Shown here: one piece after another, positions 1-12,010 of the stretch
How positions within the stretch are numbered: the stretch's first letter is position 1
Layout of the letters: every line of letters begins with the position of its first letter
Assembly: GCA_029532625.1 (NCBI GenBank)
Contig: JARFXM010000003.1
Location: 248,001-312,000 of the forward strand
Length of the DNA: 64,000 bases
Direction of reading: 5' to 3'
DNA from: Lomentospora prolificans
Taxonomy: Eukaryota > Ascomycota > Sordariomycetes > Microascales > Microascaceae
Notes under the pieces: model-generated
Seen by the model: the letters and a program-made list of their open reading frames with translations, nothing else
Told to the model about the DNA's origin: nothing
The model's database searches: none
Program-made: the position numbers and the translations under genes

Positions 1-472
1 CTTCCAGTCCCAGGACGGCACCGGCCGCACCATCGTCTTCACGCCCAACGCCGGCTACTCCGAGCTGCCCGACGTCTACGTCGAGGGCCATGGCACCGCC
101 GTCGCCGAGTTCCCCCAGGGCTGGATCGGCAACTGGTACTCGGTCTCGGACGGCTCCGCTCGCTCTCCCGGCATGCTCGGCGAGGTGGCCTTCCAGGGCT
201 GGAACGGCCTCACCTACTTTGACGTCTCCGCCATCGTCAACGCCAACGACCACGTCGGCGTCAAGGAGATGTGGCCCAAGAACTCCAACTCCCCTACCTC
301 GGGCTGCAAGGTCTTCCCTTGCAACAACGCTTACTACCTCCCCGACGACGTCCAGACCAAGACCACCCAGGAGACCGATCTCGTCTGCACTCTCGGTGGC
401 TCAGGCTCTAGCAAGCGTGATGAGGATGAGGACGGCAACGTCAAGCGTGACTTTGTCCTCGGCAAGTGGTAA
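1..472 (+). CDS. Secreted DNase1-like protein, 3' part
   Basis: The open frame runs in from the left edge (frame starting at base 2) to a TAA at 470-472, so the start and any signal peptide lie outside the window. The visible 156 residues contain the segments FPQGWIGNWYSVSDG, GMLGEVAFQGW, LTYFDVSAIVN and FPCNNAYYLPDDVQTK. These are typical of a family of small secreted, thaumatin-like beta proteins that many ascomycete genomes annotate as 'DNase1 protein'; nuclease activity is a database label and no catalytic motif is visible. Paired Cys residues suggest disulfides. The tail carries two Lys-Arg dibasic sites separated by an acidic stretch and ends DFVLGKW, so Kex2-type trimming is possible. 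It converges on VPS54, with 2.2 kb between the two stop codons. Family assignment is fairly sure, function unsure. Confidence 0.75.
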   Translation, partial: FQSQDGTGRTIVFTPNAGYSELPDVYVEGHGTAVAEFPQGWIGNWYSVSDGSARSPGMLGEVAFQGWNGLTYFDVSAIVNANDHVGVKEMWPKNSNSPTSGCKVFPCNNAYYLPDDVQTKTTQETDLVCTLGGSGSSKRDEDEDGNVKRDFVLGKW

Positions 473-2681
473 AAAGAAAAAACAAAGAACAATGTTGAAG
501 AGCCCTGGGGGATTGTACTCTTTCCTTTTCTCTTTCTCGCTCGAGTGATTAGAAAACACTTGGCTTGGGACCTGGAATGTCCCCCAGTCTTGAAACCTCG
601 CGAGCCTTTTCCTTCCCTTTAACAAGGGCTAACGGGCCTTGCATGAACTTCACTGCGCTGGTGCGCCCGTCGACTACGAATGGCTTTGATACGAAGAACT
701 CGGGAATGGAAATCAGAACTAGACCTAGCTCCGGTCTACCGAACAATCAAAGCAAAAAAGCGGGCGTCTCTCTTTTCACGATTTACTCTTTTTACGATCC
801 TTACGCGACATCTAGTCACACTCAACCGCGTCCTCTTCCCCCTAATACAGGGTTCTAGAGCGCTCGCAGACACATTCGTTACGCAAACATGATGGCATAG
901 AGACTCATCCCACCACTTCTATTCTTTCGCTTCACGGGATGCTAGTCGGTCGATACTCTTGTCACAGGGGCCGCCCTGATTTAGACCCCCTTTTTTTGTT
1001 ATATACCATTCATCTCTTTTCTGTACATACTCTATTTGCTCTGGATATGCCCATCCGAGAAAACAAAACTTCTTGTCACTCCCTTCTACCAAAAGAACTA
1101 TATATATATATATCTATATATATACATCTTCTCATATATCTTGTTCATCACAGAATCTTGACCACCTTGACCCTTGGAACCGAATCTGTGATATCAATTG
1201 AAATGTCTCGATCCTCGCCTCGACTCTCCCCACATCGATCATCGCCGTAAACAAGTTTTTCTTATCTCTCAAAAGTTGACCAAGAGCTAACAAGTAATTA
1301 AGCACCTGATTATCACTCTGCCGCCAAATCTCGTCCCTTTTTCATCCCATCTTCTTTTGATTAAGCCATATTATCCAAAGCATGCTCTCCCGTCCTTCAC
1401 CGCTAATCATTCCGCTCTGCCGTGTCTATATTTACCATCCATCTCCACCCACACACCGGGAAAACAGAAACTCTCCTCACTCGCGACCTTTAACGTTCCT
1501 CTTCTCCAAAGGGAGGGGAAAGAAAAAAAAAAAAAAAAGGAAAAAAGGCCGCAAAAATTCCCTCGAAGCGAAGTCTTTCCGGCCCACCCCCGGATCCCCG
1601 CCCTCCTTCTCGGCGGCATCGCTAATCCAGGCCCCTACCGGACCCGAGACCCCGAAGAGAACAAAAAATCAGCCAAGGGTCCAGGATCGTCAAAGCGCCG
1701 ACCCTAGCTGGCAGAGCTTATCTCCCCCCAGCGGGAAATGTCCTCACGAAAAAGGCGAACCCTTCCTGAACCGGGCGGATTGAGTAGCCTATTTCGGTCG
1801 GAAATGCAATCCAAAAAAAAAAAAAAAAAAAAAAGCCTTATCGCCACTCCCACTTCGCTGAATAAGGGAAAATCTGCGGTTCCCCTACGACCCCTCGTTT
1901 AGTTTGACCCCTCGGCCAAGAAATCAACCATCAGCCTGCCAGTGGATAAAGGCTTTTCGGCCTAGAGCAGCCTCCAGATTTGGGATATCGGGATAATCAA
2001 TGTCTAGTTTGGAGGTGCCACGAGTAACCACCCGGAGACATGTCATGAGCAAAAGGACCCCTACAAGTGCACTTAAAACCGTAGCAAATTAAAATTCCCC
2101 GAGTTATAATCCAAGGGGCCACGAACCATTGCCATCCCACGCGCGGGATGTAACACCGATTGCCGAATGGAAAGGCACCGTTACACGAGACCACAGGAGT
2201 CCAAAGCACAGGCCGCGGACCCGGCGACACATGGGGACGAAAGAGAAGGGAAAAAAGGAAGGGGGGGGGGGGGGGTCAAAGGGAGCACAAAAGTCTCAGA
2301 AAAGGGTGTGCAGTCGCTTGGGGCGGGCCATCAAAGCGAACGCCAGTATTCTCAACCTCTCGTGCGCTAGCACTCGCCAGCAACTTTAGGCTGGCAATCG
2401 AAACGACGCTAGAAAAGGGGGAAGAGGGGCCTTCTAGTCTTTCTAGCCCCAAGAGCCGAGGTCTTGCACCATGGCGGTGCAACGACACTTGGACACGTAC
2501 TTTTGCTAGTGGACATCAACATACGTCCGGATCCTTTAACATTTCGCCGGAGCCTATCTACTACTTATTTTGTTTGCGCTTCATTACCAAGTCACGCCCG
2601 GATCAAACATAACAGAAAACTCCCTCCAATGAACGTAACCCCGCTCGTCAACGCTCATGCTTCGCTTATCATACCAACTCT
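473..2681. other. Convergent intergenic spacer with homopolymers
   Basis: No gene is supported between the two facing 3' ends. The spacer holds a (TA)n tract at about 1099-1133, A16 at 1523-1538, A22 at 1813-1834 and G15 at 2261-2275. The short open frames here are low-complexity or lack coding-like composition. It presumably contains the 3' UTRs of both neighbours. Confidence 0.6.
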
Positions 2682-5600
2682 CTACTTCTCCGTAGCTGGC
2701 TCGCCGCCTTCCTCCGGCTTCTTCTCTTCGTTGTTCTCGCCGCTGTCGCTCTTTTCCTCAGATACCTTCGCAGGCGTCTTGCGCTCTTCCTCCTCTCCAT
2801 TCAGCTTCTCCTCGTCTTGTTCCTTTGGTGGTGTTTCGGGTGGCGGTTGTGGTGCGGCTTCGGGTTTTACTTCTGCCTTGATATCCTTACCCTTCACAAT
2901 CTTGGTAAGATAGGTGTCCAGGTCCCCAAAGCCTTCAATCTTGCCAAGCCGTGTGGCTAGATGCTCAATGTCACGGAGCATACTAAACAAAGTCGACAAC
3001 AGTCGTTAGCCAATCAATCTCCCCCAAACCCAAGCGCCACAATAGAAGCGCGTGGAGCAGAAAAAGGGTCCATGAGACCCTGGACGCGGATATCCTTACC
3101 TTTCTCGACCAGCTTCGGTCCTTGGATCCGCCCTTCGGAATGCTTCGCCAAACTGGTCCTTGTAGCTCTTAAACACCGGCACCATAATCATCTGGATAGA
3201 GCGCTCCGGCAGGTTCTTCGTTAGCGCTCGGTGCAACGTTGCCGTCTCCTTGGACAGCGTCTCCGCGTACGGATGCACCGCCGTTGACCCGGTGCCCCAA
3301 TCCGTGATGGCTTTCATCGACTTGCAGTGGGCCAGCGCCCGCCCGCTCATAATGTCCACGAGCTTCTGGTAGATGCTGTCTTGGTGCTCCTGCAGCAGCC
3401 TCCGCACCTTATCAAACTCGCCCATAAGCCCCGCGGCGTTGGGCCCAGACCCTGCGTGTCGCCGCACGAACTCGCGGATGTGGGGGATGAGGGTGGCGAG
3501 GAAGGACAGCGCCTGCGACGCGAGCGCGAGATGCTTTGCTGTGATATTCTTGAGACCTGCTGACCGTGTTGCGCCCGCACCTAGGATGAGTTGCGTACAG
3601 CGCGAGTTGAACATTTGGAGGTAGGCAATGAGAGATGTCGCGATATCAGCCGTCATGGACGGAATGCCGCACATGAGATCGATGAAGTGAGAGATACCCT
3701 CAAGGCAAAGGTGCGCTGATTTGGGTAGAAGGAACGTCTCATCATCTATCTTCGCGCCACGAGCCTTCTCCTTGGTCCCGTTCTCGGACGGTGTCTCCGT
3801 GCCGTTGATCTGCTCGTCTACCGTAGGAGGTAGCCATATCCGACTTGGCTTGCCGAACGATGGCGGATCGCGTGTGCTGGATTGCAAGATCTCGTCGAGT
3901 ATTTTTGTTTCCTTGTCTCCAAAGTCTTTGGCGCTCCAGTCATCCGGTCCCATGCCCTGAGCAAGGATTTGCATCTCCCTGTCGCCGTGAGCTTTAACAA
4001 ATTCCATAATCTGGTTGTTGACGAGCGTCTTAAGCGCCGTGCCACTCCGTCCAGAGATGGCTTCGCATTCATTCGCGAAGAAGAGGTTGAGTGTGAAGTA
4101 TCGTAGGAATTGTGAGAGTTCGAGATTGATGCTCTGCTCCGACCGCACCCGGAGAATACGGAGGATCTTGTCGTGGCTCACGTCGACGGCCTGACCAAGT
4201 AGGTTTCCCAGATCGAGCGCCTTGTGGAGTTCCTCCTGGATTTCGAAGCCGGATAGGTCTTGCTGAATGCGGCCCAGATTGGGGCTGGCGTTTGGCGATC
4301 TGACTGACGGCGATTTGGCCCCTGACGCTCCTTGGCGGTCGCCCACCTCGCTCGCAATGTCGAGCAGAACCTTTGTTTGCGTCGTGACTCTCCGTAGGGT
4401 CTCTGATACCCACACATACACTGTCGCCAACAGCTCCTCGCTGTCTTCGGCATCGAGAGCGCGTAAATTCCTGGCCAAAATGGCAGACCTTTCCTGAGAG
4501 CTGCGACTGCGGCCGCCGCTCATAGTTGAGGCGGACATCATGGAGTCGGCGTCATCGTCGTTGGAGCTAGGGAGAGGTTTCCGGACAAGCGTACGTATTT
4601 CACGTAGTACTGACTCCCGGTACGCTGTAATGGCTGTCGAGACGTGGTTTGCTCTGTGCAGGCCGATGATATTCCGCAAGAGAGCTGCGCGGAGTTTGTC
4701 GGTGGACCCTAGATACGTAGGAAACACAGAGGGTTCTTTGACATGTCCTCCTCGCGCACGCACGGCCGCACTCCCCCATCTTTGCAGAACCTCCCGGATA
4801 GACACGGTTTGGACATGGTTACGGAGGTCGTCTGTGAGGATTTCCTGAAGTTTCAACCCAAAGACCTTTCCAATCCTGAATCTTAGTGTATCAAGATCGT
4901 TGTGCACGCCTTGCAACGATACCGCCCCGCTTAAATCGCGTAGCTGGATTTGCGCGATGGGCGAGTCCCTGATGCTGGGTACTGAATCATCGCGTACCCC
5001 CATGATTAACTGTTCAAGGCCGCTGATCTCGGTTAATGCAGTGTCGACATCGCCCTTCTCGACCAAGGCTTCGCATCGCGCAACACCATCAACGATAAAC
5101 TTGAGCTGTAGTATCGCATCATTTAATTGCTGTAGATTCCTACATTTCCTGCGCTTCTTCGAAAGTTCGAGTCCTTTCGCGACGATATTCTCGTCGAGCG
5201 CCACTAGATCTTTGCGCAACGCTTTTATCCTCTCTACCGAGTCGGCAGCTTCCGAGTGAAGCTCTCTAAGCGAGCCAAGGGCTGTAAAGAATGTTGTAGA
5301 TGCGGTGGATATAGAATTGATCAGGTGTACCTCGACAGTATCCATGTACCACGAGAGCTTCTCTTGTAAGATGGCATTTGTAGCCAGAGCCTTTCGGGGC
5401 GCCGGCGTGGTGCCGTCGTTGTCCGAGCTCGCCTGGGCTTGAGGTACAACCTCGGATCTTTCGCTAACGACGTCGAAAGTCCTGGGATTCTCCAGGTGGA
5501 AGTCCTCTTCAAAGTACACGTTGGGAATGGTGGATAGGGGTGGCGGGCCATGGCCATGTTTTCGGCTAGATCCGCCGCGCCTTCCAGTAGTGCTCGACTC

Positions 5601-6293
5601 GATCGATCTGAAGCTTGCGATGGAAGAGACGGAAGATTTTCGCGATGCGGGGGGCCTAGGCCCGCCCGGCTTGAAGCGGTCGTCGGGCGAATCATCGTCT
5701 TGCCTGGAGCCTTTTCGACCTCCCCGCCCATCATCCTCGGTTTCTTTTGCCCTCTGGAGTTGTTCGTAAAGTGCACCCATCTGGTGGAGGTATGGTTTGA
5801 ATTCGCTCGCATCAATGTGCTCGATATTCGTCAAGGCGACGGGAGGAATATCTTTGGAGGTCGGGGGCCGGTGACTGCTTGAGGCGGGCGGGGTAGTATG
5901 AGCTTGTAGCCCGGTTCGCACGATCGGAGGTTGTAGGAGCGTAGAGATGGCTAATCAGAAAACACTGTCAGAGCGCGACAGCTCACCAACGGCTGCATCC
6001 ATAACTGAAGACCTACCATTCTGTCCCATCTCAAGTACGGAGTGAGACCAAGTGCCCGAACTTGGGTCCATCAGCCCTCCTATAGACCCAGCAGTAGAGT
6101 GGATGGAGCTAGCATTCGACCCTCTCCTCGGCTTTGGAACGATAACTTGGCCAGATCTGTTGGCTGTGGTTAGCAGCCAGGTGCATGCATGTATGGATTT
6201 CTATCCTGCCCACCTGAAGGAGCTATCGGCCCGCGTATAGGAAGGCTTGTGGGACCCCTCTGTGGATCTCTGCCCGGATGCAGAGGAAGCCAT
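2682..6293 (-). CDS. vps54: GARP complex subunit Vps54
   Basis: Four exons, complement(6214..6293, 6017..6156, 3100..5950, 2682..2982), give 1123 residues. Vps54 is the C-terminal-tethering subunit of the Golgi-associated retrograde protein complex (with Vps51-53), which receives endosome-derived vesicles at the trans-Golgi. The start MASSASGQRST begins a Ser-rich tail typical of fungal orthologues. Around residues 219-225 comes YFEEDFH, then LSWYMDTVEVHL at 272-283 followed by the coiled-coil LGSLRELHSEA region. The conserved Vps54 C-terminal domain includes GLKNITAKHLALA at about 872-884. The last intron (3099 down to 2983) splits the conserved TEAGRE/SMLRDIEHL segment, and the last exon adds a Pro/Glu/Lys-rich low-complexity tail. 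Introns 1 and 2 have good acceptors and restore the frame exactly. It shares a divergent promoter with MCM5. Assignment is confident; start and introns rest on manual splicing. Confidence 0.93.
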
Positions 6294-7015
6294 TGTTAGC
6301 GAGCCGATCCGGGAGGTCGGATATAGTGGCAGGAGAGAGTGGAAGATCGAGGGAGCCGATAACGGTCAGATTGACGGCTGAGTCTTGAGCAACTATCGCG
6401 GAGACATCTCTCGAGCACCAGACGGACCACGCTCATGCGCTGGGGGAACAATCGAGGGGATTTCCGATTCGAGGATTATCGTGGTATTTTTCGTTTCGCG
6501 GGAGTTTCTTCGTCAGCCTTGGATTCGTTCTTTGTTGCGTCTCTCGAGACTCGGTCAACTTGGCGTACACGTCGTCCTCTAGCCAAAGCCAAGCCTCCCT
6601 CAAACTTAGAACCCTGCGTGCCACTACTAAGCAAAGCTGCCCTGCTTTCGCAATCCAATCCAATGCGGCACCTCTTTGGTCTAGCTGGACCGGTAATTTC
6701 CCGACTCACGTGACGATAAGCTTATCAGTACCTAGATACTTTTTCAGGGGAATTTGGCGCTTGGACCGCTCCACCACTGCACCGCTGCAACCACTTAAAG
6801 TCGTGTTTAGGCAAGGCGCGTCCAATTTCTCTTTACGCGTGTTTTCGCGTCATGAGTCTCCCCCTCCAACCCCATTTCGCCCTTTCCGCAAAAACCCCAC
6901 CCGCAAGCCAGCCTCACGATCTCGTGGTGACTTCATCCCGATCGCATCTCTGCTTCCACGATCCCATCTCGAAGATACCTCTGAGAGCACTCCTAGCAGA
7001 GATAATACCGCAATC
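6294..7015. promoter_or_regulatory. Divergent VPS54-MCM5 promoter region
   Basis: The 722 bp between the two opposing start codons must contain both promoters and both 5' UTRs. A cluster of G1/S-type boxes lies at 6835-6849, and a CCAAT is seen just upstream near 6820. No TATA box is evident near either start, as is usual for housekeeping genes. No other gene is seen. Confidence 0.7.
6835..6849 (+). promoter_or_regulatory. MCB and SCB-type cell-cycle boxes
   Basis: ACGCGT (6835-6840) is the MluI cell-cycle box bound by MBF. It is followed two bases later by TTTCGCG (6843-6849), whose complement CGCGAAA fits the SCB consensus CRCGAAA bound by SBF-type complexes. Both sit about 170-180 bp upstream of the MCM5 start. 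MCM genes are classic G1/S targets, so this pair is the likely periodic control element. The link is by motif and gene identity, not by measured binding. Confidence 0.6.
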
Positions 7016-9351
7016 ATGGATCGCCAGTCGGTCTTTTCGACCCATGTGTTCGACGCCAATTTCAACGAGAGCGAGGACACGGCTCTCCAGATCCAGGCCC
7101 AGCTCGAAAACTTTATCCTCAATTTCCGCCTCGATAACCAATTCATATACAGGTAGGACTCACTAAGTGATGGCGTCGGTAGATTATATAGGTGCTAATG
7201 GCGGTGAAGAGATCAATTGCGCGAGAATGCCCTTCTGAAGCAATACTACTGCGACGTCAACATCAACGACTTGATCAACTACAATGAGGAGCTTGCGCAC
7301 AAACTCGTTAATGAACCCGGCGAGGTTATTCCTCTGGTAGGTGACCTTCCTTGACCCTTTCTATGCGTCAAGTACCTAATGTAGTATGTCTAGTTCGAGG
7401 CGGCGCTTAAGAAGTGCTCCACGCGCATCATCTTCCCCCTCGAGGGCAAGGTCGACCTCCCCGAACACCAGCTCCTCCTCCACTCTGACGCCGATGATAC
7501 CTCTATCAGGAACCTCGACTCTATGACTATCTCTAGGCTAGTAAGGGTGCCTGGTATTGTCATTGGCGCTTCTGTCACGTCTTCTAAGGCTACCCTCATC
7601 GTCGCCCAATGCCGAACCTGCCAACACTCCCAGACGATACCTGTACTAGGCGGTTTTACTGGCGTCTCTCTCCCCAGGAACTGCGGGAGGCAGAGGGTCC
7701 CCAACGATCCGACTCCCAAGTGTCCCATCGACCCGTACTTTGTCATCCATGAAAGGTCCCAATTCATCGACCAGCAGATTATCAAGCTTCAGGAGGCCCC
7801 CGACCAAGTCCCCGTCGGAGAGCTTCCTAGGCACGTGCTCATCTCTGCTGACAGATACCTCACCAACCGTGTCGTTCCCGGGTCTCGGTGCACGGTAACG
7901 GGCGTCTTTTCCATCTACCAGAACAAGAGCTCAAGGACCAACGCCACGAGCGGTGCTGTCGCCATTAGGACACCTTATCTAAGGGCTGTTGGTATCCAGA
8001 CCGACCTTGACAAGACCGCTAAGGGAAGCTCTACATTCACAGAAGAGGAGGAGCAGGAGTTCTTGGAGCTCAGCAGGCGACCGGACATCTATGAGGTCCT
8101 CACGGACTGCATTGCGCCGTCCATTTACGGGAATAGGGATATAAAGAAGGCTATCCTCTGTCTTCTCATGGGTGGCTCCAAGAAGATTCTCCCTGACGGA
8201 ATGAAGCTCAGAGGTGACATCAACGTCCTCCTCCTCGGTGACCCTGGTACGGCCAAGTCCCAGCTCCTGAAATTTGTCGAAAGAGTAGCACCTATCTCCA
8301 TCTACACGTCCGGCAAGGGTTCATCCGCCGCCGGTCTCACGGCTTCGGTGCAACGTGACCAGTCTACCCGAGAGTTCTACCTCGAGGGTGGAGCCATGGT
8401 GCTTGCCGACGGCGGTGTTGTTTGTATCGATGAGTTCGACAAGATGCGAGACGAGGATCGCGTGGCTATCCACGAAGCCATGGAGCAGCAGACCATTTCG
8501 ATCGCCAAGGCCGGCATCACAACTATCCTGAACTCGAGGACGTCGGTGTTGGCGGCAGCTAACCCTATTTTTGGTCGATACGACGACATGAAGTCCCCCG
8601 GTGAAAATATTGATTTCCAGACGACTATCTTGTCTCGTTTCGACATGATCTTCATCGTCAAAGATGAGCACACCCGAGCTAGGGATGAGAAGATTGCCAA
8701 GCACGTTATGGGTATCCAAATGGGTGGTCAACATGTCGACGACTCCTCGGAGGCTGAGATTCCTGTCGACAAAATGAAGCGATATGTGAGCTACTGCAGG
8801 TCGTAAGTGACACTCCAACCGCATTTCGGATAGCAACTTTGACTGACTTTGGATTCAGACGCTGCGCGCCCCGTCTTAGCTCCGAGGCTGCCGAGAAATT
8901 ATCCTCTCACTTCGTCTCCATCCGCCGCCAAGTCAAGTCGGCTGAACGAGAGATGGACCTCCGCTCCTCCATCCCTATTACCGTCCGTCAACTCGAAGCT
9001 ATCGTTCGTATCACCGAGGCCCTTGCCAAGCTCACCCTCTCTCCCGTCGCTACGGAAGCTCACGTCGACGAAGCCATTCGTCTCTTCCTTTGCTCGACCA
9101 TGGATGCCGTCAACCAGGGCAGCAACCAGGGCAGCAAAGAACTCAACGAGGAAGTGCACAGGCTCGAAGGTGAGCTGAAGAGGAGGCTTCCTATTGGCTG
9201 GAGTACGAGTTTGGCAACGTTGAGGAGGGAGATGGTGGAGGGTAAGGGCTTCAGCGAACAGGCGCTCAACAGGACATTGTTGATTATGCAGAGGAAGGAT
9301 ACTATCATGTTTAGGAACCAAGGGCAGCAAGTGTATAGAAATGCTGTTTAG
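7016..9351 (+). CDS. mcm5: DNA replication licensing factor Mcm5
   Basis: Four exons (7016..7152, 7210..7336, 7394..8802, 8859..9351) encode 721 residues, the usual length for fungal Mcm5. Mcm5 is one of six subunits of the Mcm2-7 helicase ring loaded at replication origins. The start MDRQSVFSTHVFD is typical. A zinc-finger set of Cys lies at 161, 164, 185 and 198 in the OB-fold domain. The AAA+ core has Walker A GDPGTAKS at 370-377, Walker B CIDEFDKM at 432-439 and the arginine-finger motif SRFD at 502-505. The winged-helix C-terminus ends in QQVYRNAV. All three introns are 56-57 nt, have GT..AG ends and join conserved blocks in frame. It is transcribed away from VPS54 and marks the left border of the accessory-looking block. 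Confidence 0.97.
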
Positions 9352-10739
9352 ATGAGATGATAAATGATACGAGTTTGGGGGGCCCGAGATTTCGGAATGG
9401 ACTAGGACTAATGCGGAGTGGAAAATGCTGGGTGCCGGTTGCGGGATGGCGTTGCTTATGATTTGGGAATAGGTATTATACAGCATGAATGAAGAATCCA
9501 AAGTCGAAATTCCGCTAGACCTTGTCGAATCCAATGTTTACTTGGGACTATTCCCATCCTCCACCACATGCTTATACTTGGGAATAATACCCGACGGGGA
9601 GCCAAGTCGTGCGATTAGATATTCAGGGTTTTCAGTCCTCGGCTCTAGGGTCTACCCAGGATCTTGTTAGATAACCAACGGTGTAGAGGACTCTTACATG
9701 ATAACTAATCAATGTAAAAGAGAGAGGGCAGCGAACAAGCAAGCACTCGAATATAATACCATCAATCCGAAATGATAGAGTCGGCGAAAACTGTGTGTGT
9801 GTGTGACCTCGTGTGCTGCCCGTCGGTATTAAGTAGCTCATTATGATAGATACGCCTTCTGCCTCCTGTATGAAGCTCCAGCTGGCCCTCCCCTTCCTGG
9901 CTCCGAATATGATGTCTCTCGAAGCTTGCCTCTACAACCCGCCTCTATATCTCAGACTGTATCTTGGCTCATAGCCTTGCCCCATTAGTTCTTCCTCCTT
10001 CACGCCGTATCATAATATCCCATTTCCTAACCAACCCAACTAGTATATAACACCTCTTGGTTTCTCAACATCTCGAGGCACGTTACGATGTCGAGCAGGT
10101 GTGTCACGTTATCACCTTTGTCTGGACTTTGGTTTTATGGACATGCCTGTATACACACACCCACTGGGCCTCTTCCAAGCTACCTGTGTGAAGAACTCTT
10201 CACAAAAAAAAAAGGAAAGGATGGTCCGTTAAACAACAAGGCAAAGAAGCTGAATATGGGGACAGCTGCCGACGAAGTAGATCTCGTCAGTATAGGAGCT
10301 CAGTTCAGCTGTGGCTGGTGAGTGATTTCAACCAAGTTACCAGCGTTCTGACTAGCTTATATGCCACCTTCAAAGTGAACGGCCGCAAGCGCTCCATCTG
10401 GGGCTCTGAAGGATAAAGGGCAACTCTGTTCTCGGAATGGCTAGCAATAAGGTTCTTCGATTAATGACATAAGGGCCTGTAAGGAATACCTTAACAATAA
10501 AGTTAAGCTAGGTATGAGTTATCTATAGAAGAGCAGAGGTACAGCCTGCTAGAGTAAAAAGGTCAAGTGATGAGTTTATCCTTGCTAAGATATATAGATA
10601 GTAAAGATGGTGATAGGTCCAAGCTTCACAGCGGCTGGGTCATCGGTGATTAGGACATGATTGAACACTCCAAGATACTACGCCTGAGGTGTTCTCTTAT
10701 CAGTATAGACTAATCCCAGCCGACGACAACTAATATATC
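9352..10739. other. Spacer downstream of MCM5
   Basis: No gene is supported. It begins with the MCM5 3' UTR and contains a (GT)n run at about 9792-9804. From about 10.3 kb the sequence becomes stop-rich and A+T-richer and leads into the HET relic. An open frame at 10088-10321 has no recognisable content. Confidence 0.55.
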
Positions 10740-12010
10740 CGCCCGTTGCGGATTCTACTGGGAGGCTTTGACGATCAGCTGGAAGTCCATGTTGACGAGG
10801 TACGCCTTCTAGAGTCCGGCGACCTGTACCAGGCGCTCTCATAGGCCTGGGGATCCGAAGAGAATATCGACCCGTTCAGGGTTCGCCTGCCAGAGCATGA
10901 TGGTCAACCCGTCCTAACGTGCGAGCAAAGATTCCATATCCAGACTATTATAGGGCCACGATGCTGACCTTTATATCAACATTACGCGCAACCTTGCTGA
11001 GGCACTCCACTATCTCCGTCTTCCGAATCAATTCCGCGTCATGTGGATCGACTCGCTATGTACCAATCACGGTGACCACTGAGAAGAGCCGACAAGTCGC
11101 CATTATGCGCAACATCTAATTACCACACGGCACAACGTGTCGTGATTTGGCTTGGGCCACAAAGTCCACGGCGATGACCGCGCGAGGCGTCTGGCGGTGC
11201 TCAACGAGATCATGTCCTAGGTCGAGATTGATAGCTCGTGGGATATTCCGGTCGTCGAAATCCGCCTCAGCACAGGTGCAAGCCTCGATTCCCCTCGGCG
11301 TGCAATGGAAGCGTGCCTGGTCTGGCAACCTGGGTCCCCGACTGTTCCGCGCTGTCAAATCAGGTCGTCTCTACTCCCACTGCTAGCGGTGGGGCCATTT
11401 TTCGTGCACAGGATTCCTACCGTGACGCCCACGATAGCCTCAGTATCATGGGTGTCCGATGTGCTACGGTATACAAAGCAATTCAGATTGACTTTAGCGC
11501 GGGTACAGCCGCCAACAAGAGCGTGCACAAAGTCCTTATCCATGTCCGCACAATCTTAAACGACCTCTTATGACACGTTGATAAGAGGGCTATTGGCAGA
11601 GACTTACGAGCCGCCGTACTCCGTACATGTAGCCACGGATAATGCCAGGATAGTTTTGGAAAGGTGGCTTACCTACTCCATCGAGAAGAAAGAGTTGGTT
11701 TCTAAAGATGAAGAGTTTATCGTCAACGCCGTGTCTGATAATATACAGGGCAAACAAGTGTTTATCAAAGAGGGCTTGTTTAACTTTGCTTCAGATACAG
11801 CTCACCCGGGCGATCTTGCTGCATTCATCTTCGGCTGCTTCCAACCTATTGCGCTTCGGTCTTTTCTTTCGAAGTTGGTGGTAGGGAAGTGTTCAGGGTT
11901 TTTGGCGAGTGCTATGTGCCGGGCATAATGTCTGGACAGCCGCTGGCGGGACCTTTCCCAGAAGAAACTCGTGATTTTAGTAGCGATTGGGGCATGTAAT
12001 ATATCCGGTA
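10740..12010 (+). pseudogene. Broken HET-domain (heterokaryon incompatibility) gene
   Basis: Successive HET-protein signatures occur in order on one strand but in shifting frames with stops. An LLESGDLYQALS segment is followed by a stop and then AWGSEEN (normally YxALSYAWG). Next come NLAEALHYLR and FRVMWIDSLCTN from about 10981 (normally WIDAICINQ), EKSRQVAIMRN in another frame ending at a stop (11117-11119), then QRVVIWLGPQ. Near the end lie a membrane-distal HPGDLAAFIFGC motif (in the frame at 11578-11928) and, after one more frame change, FGECYVPGIMSG. HET proteins trigger allorecognition cell death in filamentous ascomycetes. At least three frame changes and several stops make this copy non-functional. 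Borders are approximate, because divergent flanks cannot be read. Confidence 0.8.

Noticed and set aside
90..548. A 152-codon plus-strand open frame overlapping the DNase1-like gene
   Set aside because: It is an out-of-frame shadow of the real coding frame with Ser/Pro/Thr-rich composition.
10740..12010. RIP as the cause of the HET gene decay
   Set aside because: Several lesions are frame changes, and at least one stop (TAG in place of the Tyr codon) is not a C-to-T change; the composition is not strongly AT-biased.
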